From: Prochlorococcus sp. AG-347-I19
GTDB taxonomy: Bacteria > Cyanobacteriota > Cyanobacteriia > PCC-6307 > Cyanobiaceae
Assembly (NCBI GenBank): GCA_003279105.1
Contig: QCBO01000002.1
Coordinates: forward strand, 166,770 to 230,769
Length of the DNA stretch: 64,000 bases
Direction of reading: 5' to 3'
Shown here piece after piece: positions 29,409 to 37,887 of this stretch. Position numbers and translations under genes: made by a program. Position 1 is the first letter of the stretch. Every line of letters begins with the position of its first letter. The notes beneath the pieces are model-generated. The model saw only the letters and a list, made by a program, of their open reading frames with translations, was not told where the DNA came from and did not search any database.

Positions 29409-30269
29409 CTAATTAAAACGTCTAGTAAAAATTTTTTTTGATTTTACTGTATAAAAAATACATAACAAAAATAATATTAAAATTGCACTAAAGCTTCCGA
29501 TTGGGTTTGGAATATTTTGTGTAAAAGGCCCTGCTAAAAAAGAAGGTGTATTTTCTTTGAATTCTATTAATCCATTATTTAATAAAAACCAAATACCCAC
29601 AAGTCCTCCATGAATTCCTATGCAATTCCATAAAGAGCCTTTATTTCTAATTTTTACTAATGATAGAAATATCCCAAGTAAAATTAATCCCAAACGTAAT
29701 CCTACTATGTTCCAAAAGATCTCATTTGATAAATTATGAACGAAGCTAAAAATTATAGCTTGTAAAGCTATTGATATTTTTGTACCATATTCAAATTTTA
29801 ATTCTTCTAGTAACCAGCCTCTAAAAATTATTTCCTCTGCGAATCCAACACCTAATCCCAGTAAAATAGAATTTAACAATATTGTTGGCGAGAATTCACC
29901 TATCCAAGAAATATAATTTTTTTGCAATAGTGGTACCAGAATTAGAATTATTAAAACTAAAGCAAATAAAATACCTTGAGAAAAATTGAAAAAGTTTTTC
30001 AAGAATTTGTCTTTTGTTATCCCAAGAATTATCCAAGCACTTGATTTATTTCTTTTGATATAAAACCAATATGGGAGTAAAAAAATAAAAAGTAAAAAAG
30101 TAATAATAGTACCAATTAAGGATAAATTATCTTTTTCAAAATTAAACAATAAAAGTGGCTGAGATAAAGCCCAGCCAATTCCATAAAGAATTGGAATAAA
30201 AAATATAGTGGATAAAAATCTTGGTCTTAAAAGAAAAAAACTTCTTATTAGTATCATTACATTTTTCAT
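29409..30269 (-). CDS. CPBP (CAAX-type) intramembrane metalloprotease
   Basis: CPBP proteins are multi-span membrane proteases or protease-like proteins. The protein has eight or so hydrophobic helices and both family motifs: EEIIFRGWLLEEL (the paired glutamates and the arginine) and FVHNLSNEIF with the histidine of the second motif, followed later by CIGIHGGLVGIWF. I prefer the ATG at 30269 (286 residues); a TTG at 30290 that overlaps the upstream stop codon would add seven residues. The substrate is unknown. It is probably cotranscribed with the 65-residue gene upstream. Confidence 0.85.
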   Translation of the reverse strand: MKNVMILIRSFFLLRPRFLSTIFFIPILYGIGWALSQPLLLFNFEKDNLSLIGTIITFLLFIFLLPYWFYIKRNKSSAWIILGITKDKFLKNFFNFSQGILFALVLIILILVPLLQKNYISWIGEFSPTILLNSILLGLGVGFAEEIIFRGWLLEELKFEYGTKISIALQAIIFSFVHNLSNEIFWNIVGLRLGLILLGIFLSLVKIRNKGSLWNCIGIHGGLVGIWFLLNNGLIEFKENTPSFLAGPFTQNIPNPIGSFSAILILFLLCIFYTVKSKKIFTRRFN

Positions 30270-30286
30270 TTTAGTTTGAATATTAG

Positions 30287-30484
30287 TCAACCCCAGCCTT
30301 TGCCTTTTATTATTCTAACTACTTGTTCAAAAAGTTTTAGCTTTTTCTTTTTACTATAATTTATGTTTTTTGTAAGATTAGATAAATCTTTATAAAATTG
30401 CCGAGTTATTTTATCTTCTTTATCACTAGGCCATAGTAAGTCTGAGCCCTCTTCATATTCTTCTTTATATCTTTCTTTATTCAA
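30287..30484 (-). CDS. 65-residue charged protein
   Basis: ATG at 30484 opens a hydrophilic protein with an acidic start (KEEYEEGSDLLWPSDKEDK) and a basic end (YSKKKKLKLFEQVVRIIKGKGWG). No domain is recognised. Its stop lies close to the start of the CPBP protease gene, which suggests a shared transcript. Confidence 0.55.
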   Translation of the reverse strand: MNKERYKEEYEEGSDLLWPSDKEDKITRQFYKDLSNLTKNINYSKKKKLKLFEQVVRIIKGKGWG

Positions 30485-30572
30485 ATTTTTTTATATCGTA
30501 ATAATTTAAATTTTACTTATTGCAAATCCTTAAAAGTGATGTTTATTAAATTTGTATATTTATTTAAAATTT

Positions 30573-30662
30573 ATGCTGATTAATCTTCCAACTTTAGTCT
30601 TTACATTATTATCTCCATTCCTTATTTTTGCAGTAATAGTATCGGTTTACTTATTTCATTAG
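30573..30662 (+). CDS. 29-residue single-helix peptide
   Basis: ATG at 30573 to TAG encodes an almost entirely hydrophobic peptide (LINLPTLVFTLLSPFLIFAVI and VSVYLFH). Its size is that of the smallest subunits of cytochrome b6f or photosystems, but I cannot match it to PetL, PetG or PetN. There is no strong ribosome-binding site. Confidence 0.4.
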   Translation: MLINLPTLVFTLLSPFLIFAVIVSVYLFH

Positions 30663-30689
30663 GAAGTATTTAAAATAAACTTAATTAAT

Positions 30690-30785
30690 TTAAGGGTGTA
30701 TGATGCCTACTTTTTCTAATGCAAATGATAAAACTGCAATAACAGCCATTAGTGTTAAGATCTTGTTCTTTTTGATGAAATCCAT
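30690..30785 (-). CDS. 31-residue single-span peptide
   Basis: ATG at 30785 to TAA encodes a basic N-terminus (MDFIKKNKIL) and a helix (TLMAVIAVLSFALEKVGIIHP). The D-F-I-K-K-N-K start is charged enough to fix orientation. The well-balanced composition makes it more convincing than most tiny frames here. Function unknown. Confidence 0.5.
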   Translation of the reverse strand: MDFIKKNKILTLMAVIAVLSFALEKVGIIHP

Positions 30786-30859
30786 AATGCATATTAATAA
30801 TCTATTTATTAAATTCTTATATAAAATAATAAATAATTAAAAATATTATATCAATTACA

Positions 30860-31000
30860 ATGGAACCCATATATATAGGAGATTTAGTTCCCTCAATAGC
30901 TTCTTATAAAAAGATAATTGAAAAATATGATAAAGGTATAAAAGAAGGGGAATTTCATGAAGAACCTATAGGAGGAGATTTTAATTACCCTGATTGGTAA
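30860..31000 (+). CDS. 46-residue soluble peptide
   Basis: ATG at 30860 to TAA encodes a hydrophilic peptide (MEPIYIGDLVPSIASYKKI, then EKYDKGIKEGEFHEEPIGGDFNYPDW). The TAA is followed after two bases by the ATG of the next small gene, so the two are probably coupled. It is proline- and acid-rich with no membrane span. No family is recognised. Confidence 0.55.
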   Translation: MEPIYIGDLVPSIASYKKIIEKYDKGIKEGEFHEEPIGGDFNYPDW

Positions 31001-31002
31001 AT

Positions 31003-31182
31003 ATGCTTACTACAAAAATAACTTTTGCCTTGGCAGATTGGATTAGAGAGTGGCGTAAGTGCCGTGATGAGAATCCTTCTATTGATGAGTGTGTAAAATT
31101 TGTTCAGTGGAAATTAGAAGATTATAAACTTTCTGATAGTGATAAAAGAATAATTGAATCTATTTTGCTCTATGAATCTTAA
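31003..31182 (+). CDS. 59-residue helical protein
   Basis: I use the ATG at 31003; a TTG at 30994 would add three residues and overlap the previous gene. The protein is helical and charged (TFALADWIREWRKCRDENPSIDECVKFVQWKLEDYKLSD) with two cysteines. It is the second gene of a two-gene unit with the 46-residue peptide. No function can be assigned. Confidence 0.6.
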   Translation: MLTTKITFALADWIREWRKCRDENPSIDECVKFVQWKLEDYKLSDSDKRIIESILLYES

Positions 31183-31261
31183 TAAATAAGGGATTATAGA
31201 CTTTAATTTTTATATTTATCTATAAAAAACAAAGGATCATTAAAATCCTCTTACAAATTAA

Positions 31262-31622
31262 GAAAAAAGTAAATCAGCATATTTACGGATTTACTGAAAA
31301 TATAAAAAGGAGTAATTTATAAATGTTGAGTTCGGAGGCAATCTAAATGATTGATAGACCGCCTGAAATTTAGCAAATTCCAAAATATAGGAAGCGTATT
31401 CCTGAGAATGGGATTATTTGAAAATTCAAGTTCAATCAATTAGTCTGATAAGACTTCGCTTTATAATTACTAGCGACAACAGGGACTGAAATTATCGAGA
31501 GAAATCCCCGAATTCACGTATTCTAGGTTTATGAGTAAATAGACTTTAAAATATGTAATTTTATATCCTGTTAGAAGGAAATCAAATATCAAAAAGGACT
31601 GTACCACCAGTCCTTTTTTTTT
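31262..31622 (+). ncRNA. candidate structured non-coding RNA
   Basis: The block contains a series of possible hairpins on the plus strand: GTAAATC/GATTTAC (31269-31294), CAATC-TAAAT-GATTG (31339-31353) inside an AGG/CCT closure, AGGAA-GCGTA-TTCCT (31389-31403), AGTCT-GATA-AGACT (31442-31455), and the final perfect terminator. It is less AT-rich than the flanking spacers and holds no usable reading frame. It does not show RNase P, tmRNA, SRP or 6S RNA landmarks, nor the core of a cobalamin, glycine or TPP riboswitch. The start is arbitrary; it could instead be the long 3' tail of the upstream small genes. Confidence 0.4.
31591..31622 (+). terminator. strong intrinsic terminator
   Basis: AAAGGACTG and CAGTCCTTT form a perfect 9-bp stem with loop TACCAC, followed by ten T residues. 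It ends 70 bp before the aminopeptidase ATG, so it stops an upstream plus-strand transcript. Confidence 0.88.
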
Positions 31623-31692
31623 ACAAATTACTTCTAAACTAGACTTCTTTTTGGATAATATAGATTTATTAAGTGTTTAAAAATATTTCACA

Positions 31693-32643
31693 ATGAAAGA
31701 TCAAGTCTTGTTTCCTAAAATTGAAGTTCGTGAAAAGGGTTACTTACAAGTGAGTGATATTCATACGATTTATTGGGAAAGATCAGGCAATCCAAATGGT
31801 AAAAAAATACTAGTTATTCATGGAGGCCCAGGAGGAGGAAGTCAACCAAGATATAGAAGATACTTTGATCCAAATAAATTCGATATTATTCAATTTGACC
31901 AAAGAGGTTGCGGTTCTTCAACTCCTTTCTCAGAATTAAAAGAAAATTCGACTAATCATTTAGTTGATGATATTGAAAAATTAAGGATCCTTTTAAAGAT
32001 AGATAGTTGGCATTTGTTTGGTGGATCTTGGGGCTCAACACTTTCACTTATATATGCAATTAAAAATCCCTCAAGAGTTATAAGCTTAACTTTGCGAGGA
32101 ATATTTTTATGTAGAAAGTTTGAATTATTGTGGTTCTATCAATATGGTGCAAGTGAGATATTCCCAGATGAATTTGAAGAATATATTTCTGTGATACCAA
32201 AAGAAGAAAGAAATGATTTGATAAGTTCTTTTTATAAATATCTAACATCATCAGATGCAAATGTTAGATCAAAAGCAACAGCAGCTTGGACAAAATGGGA
32301 ACTCTCAACTAGTCATTTAATAAATAAAAAATTCGATTTTGATAAGTCTGAAGTTAATTCTTTTTCAGATGCATTTGCAAGGATCGAATGTCATTATTTT
32401 ATTAATAATATTTTCTTAGAAGATGATTTTATTTTGAAAAATATAAAAACAATAGAATCGATTCCAACAAAAATAATTCAAGGTAGGTATGACGTTGTTT
32501 GCCCTGTTAGGAGCGCTTGGGATCTAAATAAGAAATTAAAGAATTCTGAATTAATTATTGTTAATGATGCTGGTCATTCAATGAGTGAAAAGGGCATTAC
32601 TAAAGAATTAATAAAAGCTGTAAAAGGAATTCAAAATCTCTAA
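31693..32643 (+). CDS. pip: prolyl aminopeptidase (proline iminopeptidase)
   Basis: This alpha/beta-hydrolase removes N-terminal proline from peptides. The 316-residue protein has HGGPGGGSQPRYRRYFDP (oxyanion region), FDQRGCGSSTP, the nucleophile elbow GGSWGSTLSL (S112), and the acid and base in IQGRYDVVCP and NDAGHSMSE. These are the signatures of the S33 prolyl-aminopeptidase branch. The ATG start is clear. It follows the strong terminator at 31.6 kb and so has its own promoter. Confidence 0.92.
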   Translation: MKDQVLFPKIEVREKGYLQVSDIHTIYWERSGNPNGKKILVIHGGPGGGSQPRYRRYFDPNKFDIIQFDQRGCGSSTPFSELKENSTNHLVDDIEKLRILLKIDSWHLFGGSWGSTLSLIYAIKNPSRVISLTLRGIFLCRKFELLWFYQYGASEIFPDEFEEYISVIPKEERNDLISSFYKYLTSSDANVRSKATAAWTKWELSTSHLINKKFDFDKSEVNSFSDAFARIECHYFINNIFLEDDFILKNIKTIESIPTKIIQGRYDVVCPVRSAWDLNKKLKNSELIIVNDAGHSMSEKGITKELIKAVKGIQNL

Positions 32644-32665
32644 AAGAGATAATATTCCTTTAAAA

Positions 32666-32839
32666 TTAAAGGCCATTATCTTCAATATTTTGTGCAATAC
32701 TCCTAAGAAGTTCGACGATATCAGAATCTTCGCATTGAGTATCTTCTTTGAGCAAAATGCACTCGTCTCTAATACTTACATTAGTACTCCACCATATACC
32801 AGAACTATTGGTATCGTCCCATTCAAATCTTTCAGACAT
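32666..32839 (-). CDS. 57-residue acidic protein
   Basis: ATG at 32839 to TAA encodes a soluble, acidic peptide (MSERFEWDDTNSSGIWWSTN, then RDECILLKEDTQCEDSDIVELLRSI). The WW pair and two cysteines stand out but match no family I know. It is convergent with pip, 22 bp between stops. Confidence 0.55.
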   Translation of the reverse strand: MSERFEWDDTNSSGIWWSTNVSIRDECILLKEDTQCEDSDIVELLRSIAQNIEDNGL

Positions 32840-32966
32840 AATTAATAAAATCTAATAAATACATTAAAGCTTGCATTAGTTCATCGTGGAATTATATATT
32901 TAATTTCAAAATTTAAAAAACTTTCCTAGGCGCTAAAAGTAATCTTGAAATTTCTGACAATAAAAT

Positions 32967-34463
32967 TTAGAAATCTAATTTCAGTTCGTATTGTTTTTCC
33001 TTTTCCTTAGAAACATTTTTTTTATTATTTATGTTTTTTCTAGGCCTTTTTCTAGAGCCATGCTTTAAATAAATTTCTTTTGAGATATCCCAATATCCGT
33101 CTTTTTTAGTGATTTCCTGAATTTTCTTCTTTGCAGTTTTAGTGCTAATTGGGATGTCAATTATTGGTCTTATGTAATTAATTTGTTCATATTCTTCTTG
33201 ATTAAATCTAGATAGTAGCCATGGTTCATGAATGAAATTAAGTGATATATCTTTTAATTCTGGTATCCATTTTTTTATAAATTTTCCTTGAGGATCATGA
33301 TCTTTTCCCTGCTTAATAGGATTATAAATTCTATTCGTATTTATAGACGTAGTTCCAGATTGCATTTGGCATTGGTTCCAATGTATTCCAGGCTCATAAT
33401 CTACAAATTTATTTGCTAATTCAGAACCTGAATCTTGCCATGGTAGCCATAAATTATAGCTAGCAAAAGACATTAACATCGCACGCATCCTGAAGTTAAT
33501 CCATCCATTGAAATTTAATGAACGCATACATGCATCTACAAAAGGAAAGCCAGTATTACCTGAACTCCATGAATAAAGTAATTCATTATTTTTTTCTCTA
33601 ATATTTTTAAAAAAAGGATGGTATTCCCTAAACTCTAGTTCTGGTTCACTTTCAAGTTTCTGAATAAAATGACAATGCCAAGTTAATCTGCTTTTTAACA
33701 TTGTAGAATTTTTGTTTTTTGATATATCTGCCTTTTTAAAAATTTCTTTTAATGAAATGCATCCCCAACAAATATATGGGGATAGTCTTGTACAACTATC
33801 AAATGATTTTTCTGGGCTAGATATATCTTTTGAATAAGAATCTAATTTATTATTAAAGAAGTATTGCATTCTCTCTAAACCTTTCTTTCTTCCACCTTGC
33901 ATTCTTCCTGGACAAGTTTCTTTTTTAAAGGAAAAAATTTCGTCTGAGGGTATTTCTCCAATATTAAAGTTAATAGGATTAATTCTTAATGGGGCTTTAA
34001 GTAAGTTTTTTTCGGAATTTTTTTGCCACTTTTTAGACCAATTATTCCTATCTAAATTTCCTCTAAAAACTGCAAATTGTAGAAATTCCTTCCAAATAAT
34101 ATTTTTGCTTAAAGCCCATTCTCTTACTTTTTGATCTCTTTTATAAGTAAGCCAATCTCCTGTTTCTTGATGGCTATATATACCTTTGATTTTAAATTTT
34201 GAACTAATTTCATCAAATATATTAATAACATTCCCAGTCCTAATAATTAATGGTTGTCCAATTTCAGCAAGTGCATTTCTTAAATCGATTAAACTTTCTT
34301 TGCAAAATTGCCATTGTCTATTTGAATGAGTATTTTGGTTCCAAATATCTAACTCAATAATATAAATAGGTAAAATATCATTGTCTTTTATAGCCTCAAA
34401 GAGAGCTTGGTTATCAAAAATTCTTAAATCTTTCTTAAACCATAAGATATTTACTTCTTTCAT
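32967..34463 (-). CDS. deoxyribodipyrimidine photolyase / cryptochrome family flavoprotein
   Basis: The 498-residue protein has the photolyase N-terminal alpha/beta domain (NILWFKKDLRIFDNQAL) and the FAD-binding C-terminal domain: GNTGFPFVDACMRSLNFNGWINFRMRAMLMSF, WLPWQDSGSELA, DYEPGIHWNQCQMQSGTTSINTNRIYNPIKQG. These match the photolyase/cryptochrome family. I cannot tell from sequence alone whether it repairs cyclobutane dimers or acts as a light sensor, although the conserved FAD-pocket Asn/Trp context favours repair. It is divergent from tenA. Confidence 0.88.
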   Translation of the reverse strand: MKEVNILWFKKDLRIFDNQALFEAIKDNDILPIYIIELDIWNQNTHSNRQWQFCKESLIDLRNALAEIGQPLIIRTGNVINIFDEISSKFKIKGIYSHQETGDWLTYKRDQKVREWALSKNIIWKEFLQFAVFRGNLDRNNWSKKWQKNSEKNLLKAPLRINPINFNIGEIPSDEIFSFKKETCPGRMQGGRKKGLERMQYFFNNKLDSYSKDISSPEKSFDSCTRLSPYICWGCISLKEIFKKADISKNKNSTMLKSRLTWHCHFIQKLESEPELEFREYHPFFKNIREKNNELLYSWSSGNTGFPFVDACMRSLNFNGWINFRMRAMLMSFASYNLWLPWQDSGSELANKFVDYEPGIHWNQCQMQSGTTSINTNRIYNPIKQGKDHDPQGKFIKKWIPELKDISLNFIHEPWLLSRFNQEEYEQINYIRPIIDIPISTKTAKKKIQEITKKDGYWDISKEIYLKHGSRKRPRKNINNKKNVSKEKEKQYELKLDF

Positions 34464-34549
34464 AATTTTTTCTTTTAATCCTAGAAAAATAAGATTAAGT
34501 TTGTAGGTAAAAAATATAAAAAATTTTAGAATAACTAAAAATCAAAAAA

Positions 34550-35173
34550 ATGAAAATAACAAAAAAACTTTGGCAGGAAAATTATGAGATTGCTTTACTA
34601 AGTTTAAATACAAAATTTGTTCAAGGTTTAAAGAATGGAAGTCTCCCTAAAAATATATTTCAAGAATATTTAGCTCAAGATTATTTCTTTTTAGAGACTT
34701 TTGCTAAGGCTTATGGTCTTGCTGTTTCCAAATCAAAAGATAAGTACTCAATAAGGAAGTTAAGTGAACTGTTAATGGGCGTTTCAGAGGAGTTAATACT
34801 TCATGAAACGTATTCAAAAGAATGGGATATTGATTTGTCTAATAACTATATAAAAAAAGCCACTAAAAATTATACAGATTTTCTTGATGATACTTCTAAA
34901 AGACTTAGCTCCGTTGAAATAATGTTTGCAATGACTCCATGTATGCAACTTTATTCTTGGATAGGAAAAAGTTTGTATGAGGAGGATTTTGACATTAAAT
35001 ATAAAGAATGGATAATTACTTATTCTGATGAGAGCTTTGAAAAGCTAGCAGATTCACTTGAAAATCTTATTGAGACTAATAAAGAAACATATGATATTAA
35101 TCAGGCCAAATATTTATACAGGAGAGCTATGGAATTGGAGTTAGATTTTTTTAATGCATATTCAGATTTCTGA
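34550..35173 (+). CDS. tenA: TenA-family thiamin salvage enzyme (thiaminase II)
   Basis: TenA hydrolyses aminopyrimidine breakdown products of thiamin so the pyrimidine can be re-used. The 207-residue all-helical protein has YLAQDYFFLETFAKAYG and the active-site cysteine in TPCMQLYSWIG (C131), typical of the TenA-C group, plus YSDESFEKLADS near the end. The phosphomethylpyrimidine kinase gene thiD follows after 49 bp, which fits a pyrimidine-salvage unit. No TPP riboswitch is visible upstream. Confidence 0.88.
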   Translation: MKITKKLWQENYEIALLSLNTKFVQGLKNGSLPKNIFQEYLAQDYFFLETFAKAYGLAVSKSKDKYSIRKLSELLMGVSEELILHETYSKEWDIDLSNNYIKKATKNYTDFLDDTSKRLSSVEIMFAMTPCMQLYSWIGKSLYEEDFDIKYKEWIITYSDESFEKLADSLENLIETNKETYDINQAKYLYRRAMELELDFFNAYSDF

Positions 35174-35222
35174 TTTAAATTAAAATTTACTTATAGTACT
35201 TTCCAAAACAAGTTAATAAATT

Positions 35223-36002
35223 ATGTATTCTAAAATTGCACTTTCAATAGGCGGTAGTGACTCAGGGGGTGGAGCAGGCATACAGGCTGACTTAAGAACT
35301 TTCATGGCCCTTAAAGTACATGGATGTTCTGTTATTACATGTATTACCGCACAAAATAGTATAGAGGTTACATGCGTTCAACCAGTAGAGAAGAATACTT
35401 TATTAAATCAGTTAGATACTTTATTTGCTGATTTTGGTATTGATGCCTTAAAAACTGGAATGTTATTAAATGAAAGGATAATCATTGATACTGCTTCAAA
35501 ATTAAAAACTTACAAAATAACCAAAATTATTGACCCAGTAATGGTTACAAGAACTGGTTCTAAATTACTGGAAGATTCTGCTATTAATGCTTATAAAAAA
35601 CTCTTATTACCAATTGCTGATTTGGTAACTCCAAATATTTATGAAGCAAATCTACTTTCTGGTTTAGAAATAAGGAGGAAAGAAGATATCGAAAATTCAG
35701 CAAGAAAAATTATTGGTCTTGGAGCTAAAGCGGTACTTATAAAAGGTGGCGGTTTAAAAGATATGAAAGGGAAGGATTTTTTCCTTGACTTAAATGGTAG
35801 AAAAGAGTGGCTATTTAATAATTTTATAAATACAAAAAATACCCACGGTAGCGGCTGTACTTTGAGTGCTGCCATTTGTGGTTACAAGGCTTTAGGTTTT
35901 GATCTATTTGATTCCATAAAAAAAGCAAAATTATTTGTTGAGAAATCTTTAGACAATTCTTATAAAATAGGCTCTGGCCCTGGTCCCTTAGGCCATCATT
36001 AA
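35223..36002 (+). CDS. thiD: hydroxymethylpyrimidine/phosphomethylpyrimidine kinase
   Basis: ThiD phosphorylates HMP and HMP-P to HMP-PP for thiamin synthesis. The 259-residue ribokinase-fold protein begins SIGGSDSGGGAGIQADLRTF, has DALKTGML and VMVTRTGSKLL, TPNIYEANLLSG, and the C-terminal anion-hole segment NTHGSGCTLSAAI. It is just downstream of tenA and is probably cotranscribed with it. Confidence 0.94.
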   Translation: MYSKIALSIGGSDSGGGAGIQADLRTFMALKVHGCSVITCITAQNSIEVTCVQPVEKNTLLNQLDTLFADFGIDALKTGMLLNERIIIDTASKLKTYKITKIIDPVMVTRTGSKLLEDSAINAYKKLLLPIADLVTPNIYEANLLSGLEIRRKEDIENSARKIIGLGAKAVLIKGGGLKDMKGKDFFLDLNGRKEWLFNNFINTKNTHGSGCTLSAAICGYKALGFDLFDSIKKAKLFVEKSLDNSYKIGSGPGPLGHH

Positions 36003-36020
36003 TTATTTATAGAAGTGGAG

Positions 36021-36206
36021 TTAGAACCACCATTTTCTGTAGGGCTTTTTTAAAAATAAGATTTCTTCAGTCTCCCATCCTCCCTCCAACCACTCAAGAT
36101 GCTCAAGCAATAAAGACTCACTTTCCCTTTTGCTTAATTGCCCAATTCTATTAGCAATACCATCGAACCTTACTTTCATCAATTCCTCAATCTTGATGTT
36201 ATTCAT
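36021..36206 (-). CDS. 61-residue conserved-looking protein
   Basis: ATG at 36206 opens a hydrophilic, helical protein (MNNIKIEELMKVRFDGIANRIGQLSKRE, then LLLEHLEWLEGGWETEEILFLKKPYRKWWF). The aromatic C-terminus and balanced composition make it a credible gene. It is convergent with thiD, 18 bp between stops. Function unknown. Confidence 0.6.
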   Translation of the reverse strand: MNNIKIEELMKVRFDGIANRIGQLSKRESESLLLEHLEWLEGGWETEEILFLKKPYRKWWF

Positions 36207-36388
36207 AGGTTAAATAATAAATTTTTTCTACTCTTACTTGTATACATTTTCTTGTCAACGATTTAATTTTATTTGTTTACTAGCAGTTCTTAAATATGTA
36301 TTAAATACAACTTTTTAAAATAGATAGTAATTAAGACTTATTCACATAGATTTAATTAAAGACTAATTTATATAAAAATACTTTAACT

Positions 36389-36532
36389 ATGCATAAAGAA
36401 GAAACATCAAAGCAAAAAACTATTTTAAATGTAGGCTATTGTGAAACCACCTCTGAATGGCTGAATAGAATCATTAGTGAGCTGGCAGATGAAAATAAAA
36501 ATTTTGTAGATTTGTCAGTTATTTGTGCTTAA
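36389..36532 (+). CDS. 47-residue soluble peptide
   Basis: ATG at 36389 to TAA encodes a hydrophilic peptide with two cysteines (MHKEETSKQKTILNVGYCET, then ISELADENKNFVDLSVICA). There is no membrane span or known motif. It stands alone between the 61-residue gene and the cupin-type gene. Confidence 0.5.
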   Translation: MHKEETSKQKTILNVGYCETTSEWLNRIISELADENKNFVDLSVICA

Positions 36533-36612
36533 GTTTTTAGAAAATATAGTTTATTTTGATTTTTTTCAGTTAGCTTTTAATTATATGAGAAATTTAAAAG
36601 ATATTTTGTGAT

Positions 36613-37080
36613 GTGAATCCTAATAAAAAAAACATAGAAATAATTAAACAATTTAATTTATCTCCTCATCCTGAGGGTGGATGGTTTAGAGAGATAGTAA
36701 GAAGTGAGAATTCTCTAATAAGGGAAGATGGCCAAAGTAGAAACTTTATTACGGGAATTTATTATCTTTTGGAGAGAGATGCAAAAAGTGCTTGGCACAG
36801 AGTAAATAATGCTGATGAAATTTGGATTTATTTAAGGGGCGATCCTCTGAATTTATGGTGCCTCGATAATGATAATAAGTTAATAAGAAATTTAATTTTA
36901 GATTCCAATAATCCTGTAGAAATGATTCCATCTGGATATTGGCAAGCTGCAAAAAGTACAGGCGAATTTACATTAGTAAGTTGTTGTGTTGGCCCGGGCT
37001 TTGATTTTAAGGATTTTGAATTACTCAAAAATACAAATCATACTTCTAGATTGGATAAAGCAATTAATGATCTTATTTGA
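36613..37080 (+). CDS. DUF985 (cupin_5) family protein
   Basis: The 155-residue protein has a cupin-like fold with family motifs LSPHPEGGWFREIVR, ITGIYYLLERDAKSAWHRVNNADEIWIYLRGDPL and VSCCVGPGFDFKDFEL. The H-x-V and E-W/I-W-Y-x-G pattern places it in the DUF985 cupin_5 group, which is thought to bind a small sugar or metal, but the ligand is unknown. It starts at GTG (36613). It is followed after 70 bp by a small gene on the same strand. Confidence 0.85.
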   Translation: MNPNKKNIEIIKQFNLSPHPEGGWFREIVRSENSLIREDGQSRNFITGIYYLLERDAKSAWHRVNNADEIWIYLRGDPLNLWCLDNDNKLIRNLILDSNNPVEMIPSGYWQAAKSTGEFTLVSCCVGPGFDFKDFELLKNTNHTSRLDKAINDLI

Positions 37081-37150
37081 GATATTTTTTTGTTTATATT
37101 TTTGAAATTATCCTCTAGATTTATAAGACTACTCAATTAATCTATATTTA

Positions 37151-37528
37151 ATGAATCAAAATTCTGTCAAAACAATTGGTATTAATGATGAACCAAGAAA
37201 AGATTCATACTTAGTATATGTAAATCAGGCTGATGGATTAAAAGGCATTCTTAATAGGGATTTTGATGAATGGTCGAATTTTGATAGTTGGGAAAGTATT
37301 TCAGTTCAGCAATGGATTTTTTCTAGAGCTTTAGAGGTTTTCAGAGGTAAGAAAATTGATATTAAATGCGACTGTTGTGAATATAATGATTTAATCCCAA
37401 ATGATTTTGAGAGTATTAAAAAAGAAAAATGTTTTGGTAAAAAAAGTGCTTACATGATTGAAAAAGTTGTAGATGAAATCGTATTAGCTAAGGCAAGAAG
37501 AGAAAGTGATGGAACATATTCTGCGTAA
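37151..37528 (+). CDS. conserved protein with a CxCC cluster
   Basis: The ATG-started 125-residue protein is soluble, with QQWIFSRALEVFRGKKIDIKCDCCEYNDL in the middle and a further cysteine (KEKCFGKKS). The CDCC group might bind a metal or act in a thiol reaction, but one cysteine cluster is not enough to assign either. No family is recognised. Confidence 0.6.
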   Translation: MNQNSVKTIGINDEPRKDSYLVYVNQADGLKGILNRDFDEWSNFDSWESISVQQWIFSRALEVFRGKKIDIKCDCCEYNDLIPNDFESIKKEKCFGKKSAYMIEKVVDEIVLAKARRESDGTYSA

Positions 37529-37564
37529 GATTCATAAATATCTACGAAGTGAAAAATCTTTTAT

Positions 37565-37747
37565 TTACCAGTGAAAATTATCTGAAGAACCAATCGTTAA
37601 ATTTCTATTGGACATCTTATGGAACTTAAAGTGTACCGAATCACTGAACTCCTTTTCATCTGAGTAATTCATAAGATCCACTGGGTCGATGTTTTCATCG
37701 AACCATGCATCATATTCAATATGGTTTGGTTCAGCAAAATAACTCAT
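37565..37747 (-). CDS. 60-residue acidic protein
   Basis: I use the ATG at 37747 (MSYFAEPNHIEYDAWFDENI); a TTG at 37753 would add two residues. The N-terminal half is acidic (DPVDLMNYSDEKEFSDS) and the C-terminal half polar (FKFHKMSNRNLTIGSSDNFHW). No function is recognised. It lies between two plus-strand genes and is convergent with the CxCC gene. Confidence 0.5.
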   Translation of the reverse strand: MSYFAEPNHIEYDAWFDENIDPVDLMNYSDEKEFSDSVHFKFHKMSNRNLTIGSSDNFHW

Positions 37748-37887
37748 ATCCAATTAATAGCTTTCAAAAAACGTATAAACGGTACATGCTATACCAAATT
37801 AAAATTCTTAATTTTTAGATAATCTATATTTTTAACTTGTTTATCAAGATTAGTTGCTAAAAAGATAGGAGAAATATCTATAAATTC

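Larger units (their letters stand above)
31183..31692. other. 510-bp gene-free interval
   Basis: No protein gene of useful length is visible on either strand between the 59-residue gene and the aminopeptidase gene. The interval has several inverted repeats and ends in a strong terminator; see the candidate RNA entry. Confidence 0.7.

Noticed and set aside
31262-31622. RNase P, tmRNA, 6S or SRP RNA, or a cobalamin/glycine/TPP riboswitch
   Set aside because: None of the diagnostic core sequences of these RNAs is present; the block is kept only as an unknown candidate.
34464-34549. TPP riboswitch before tenA-thiD
   Set aside because: The short spacer has no THI-box core sequence and is too small.
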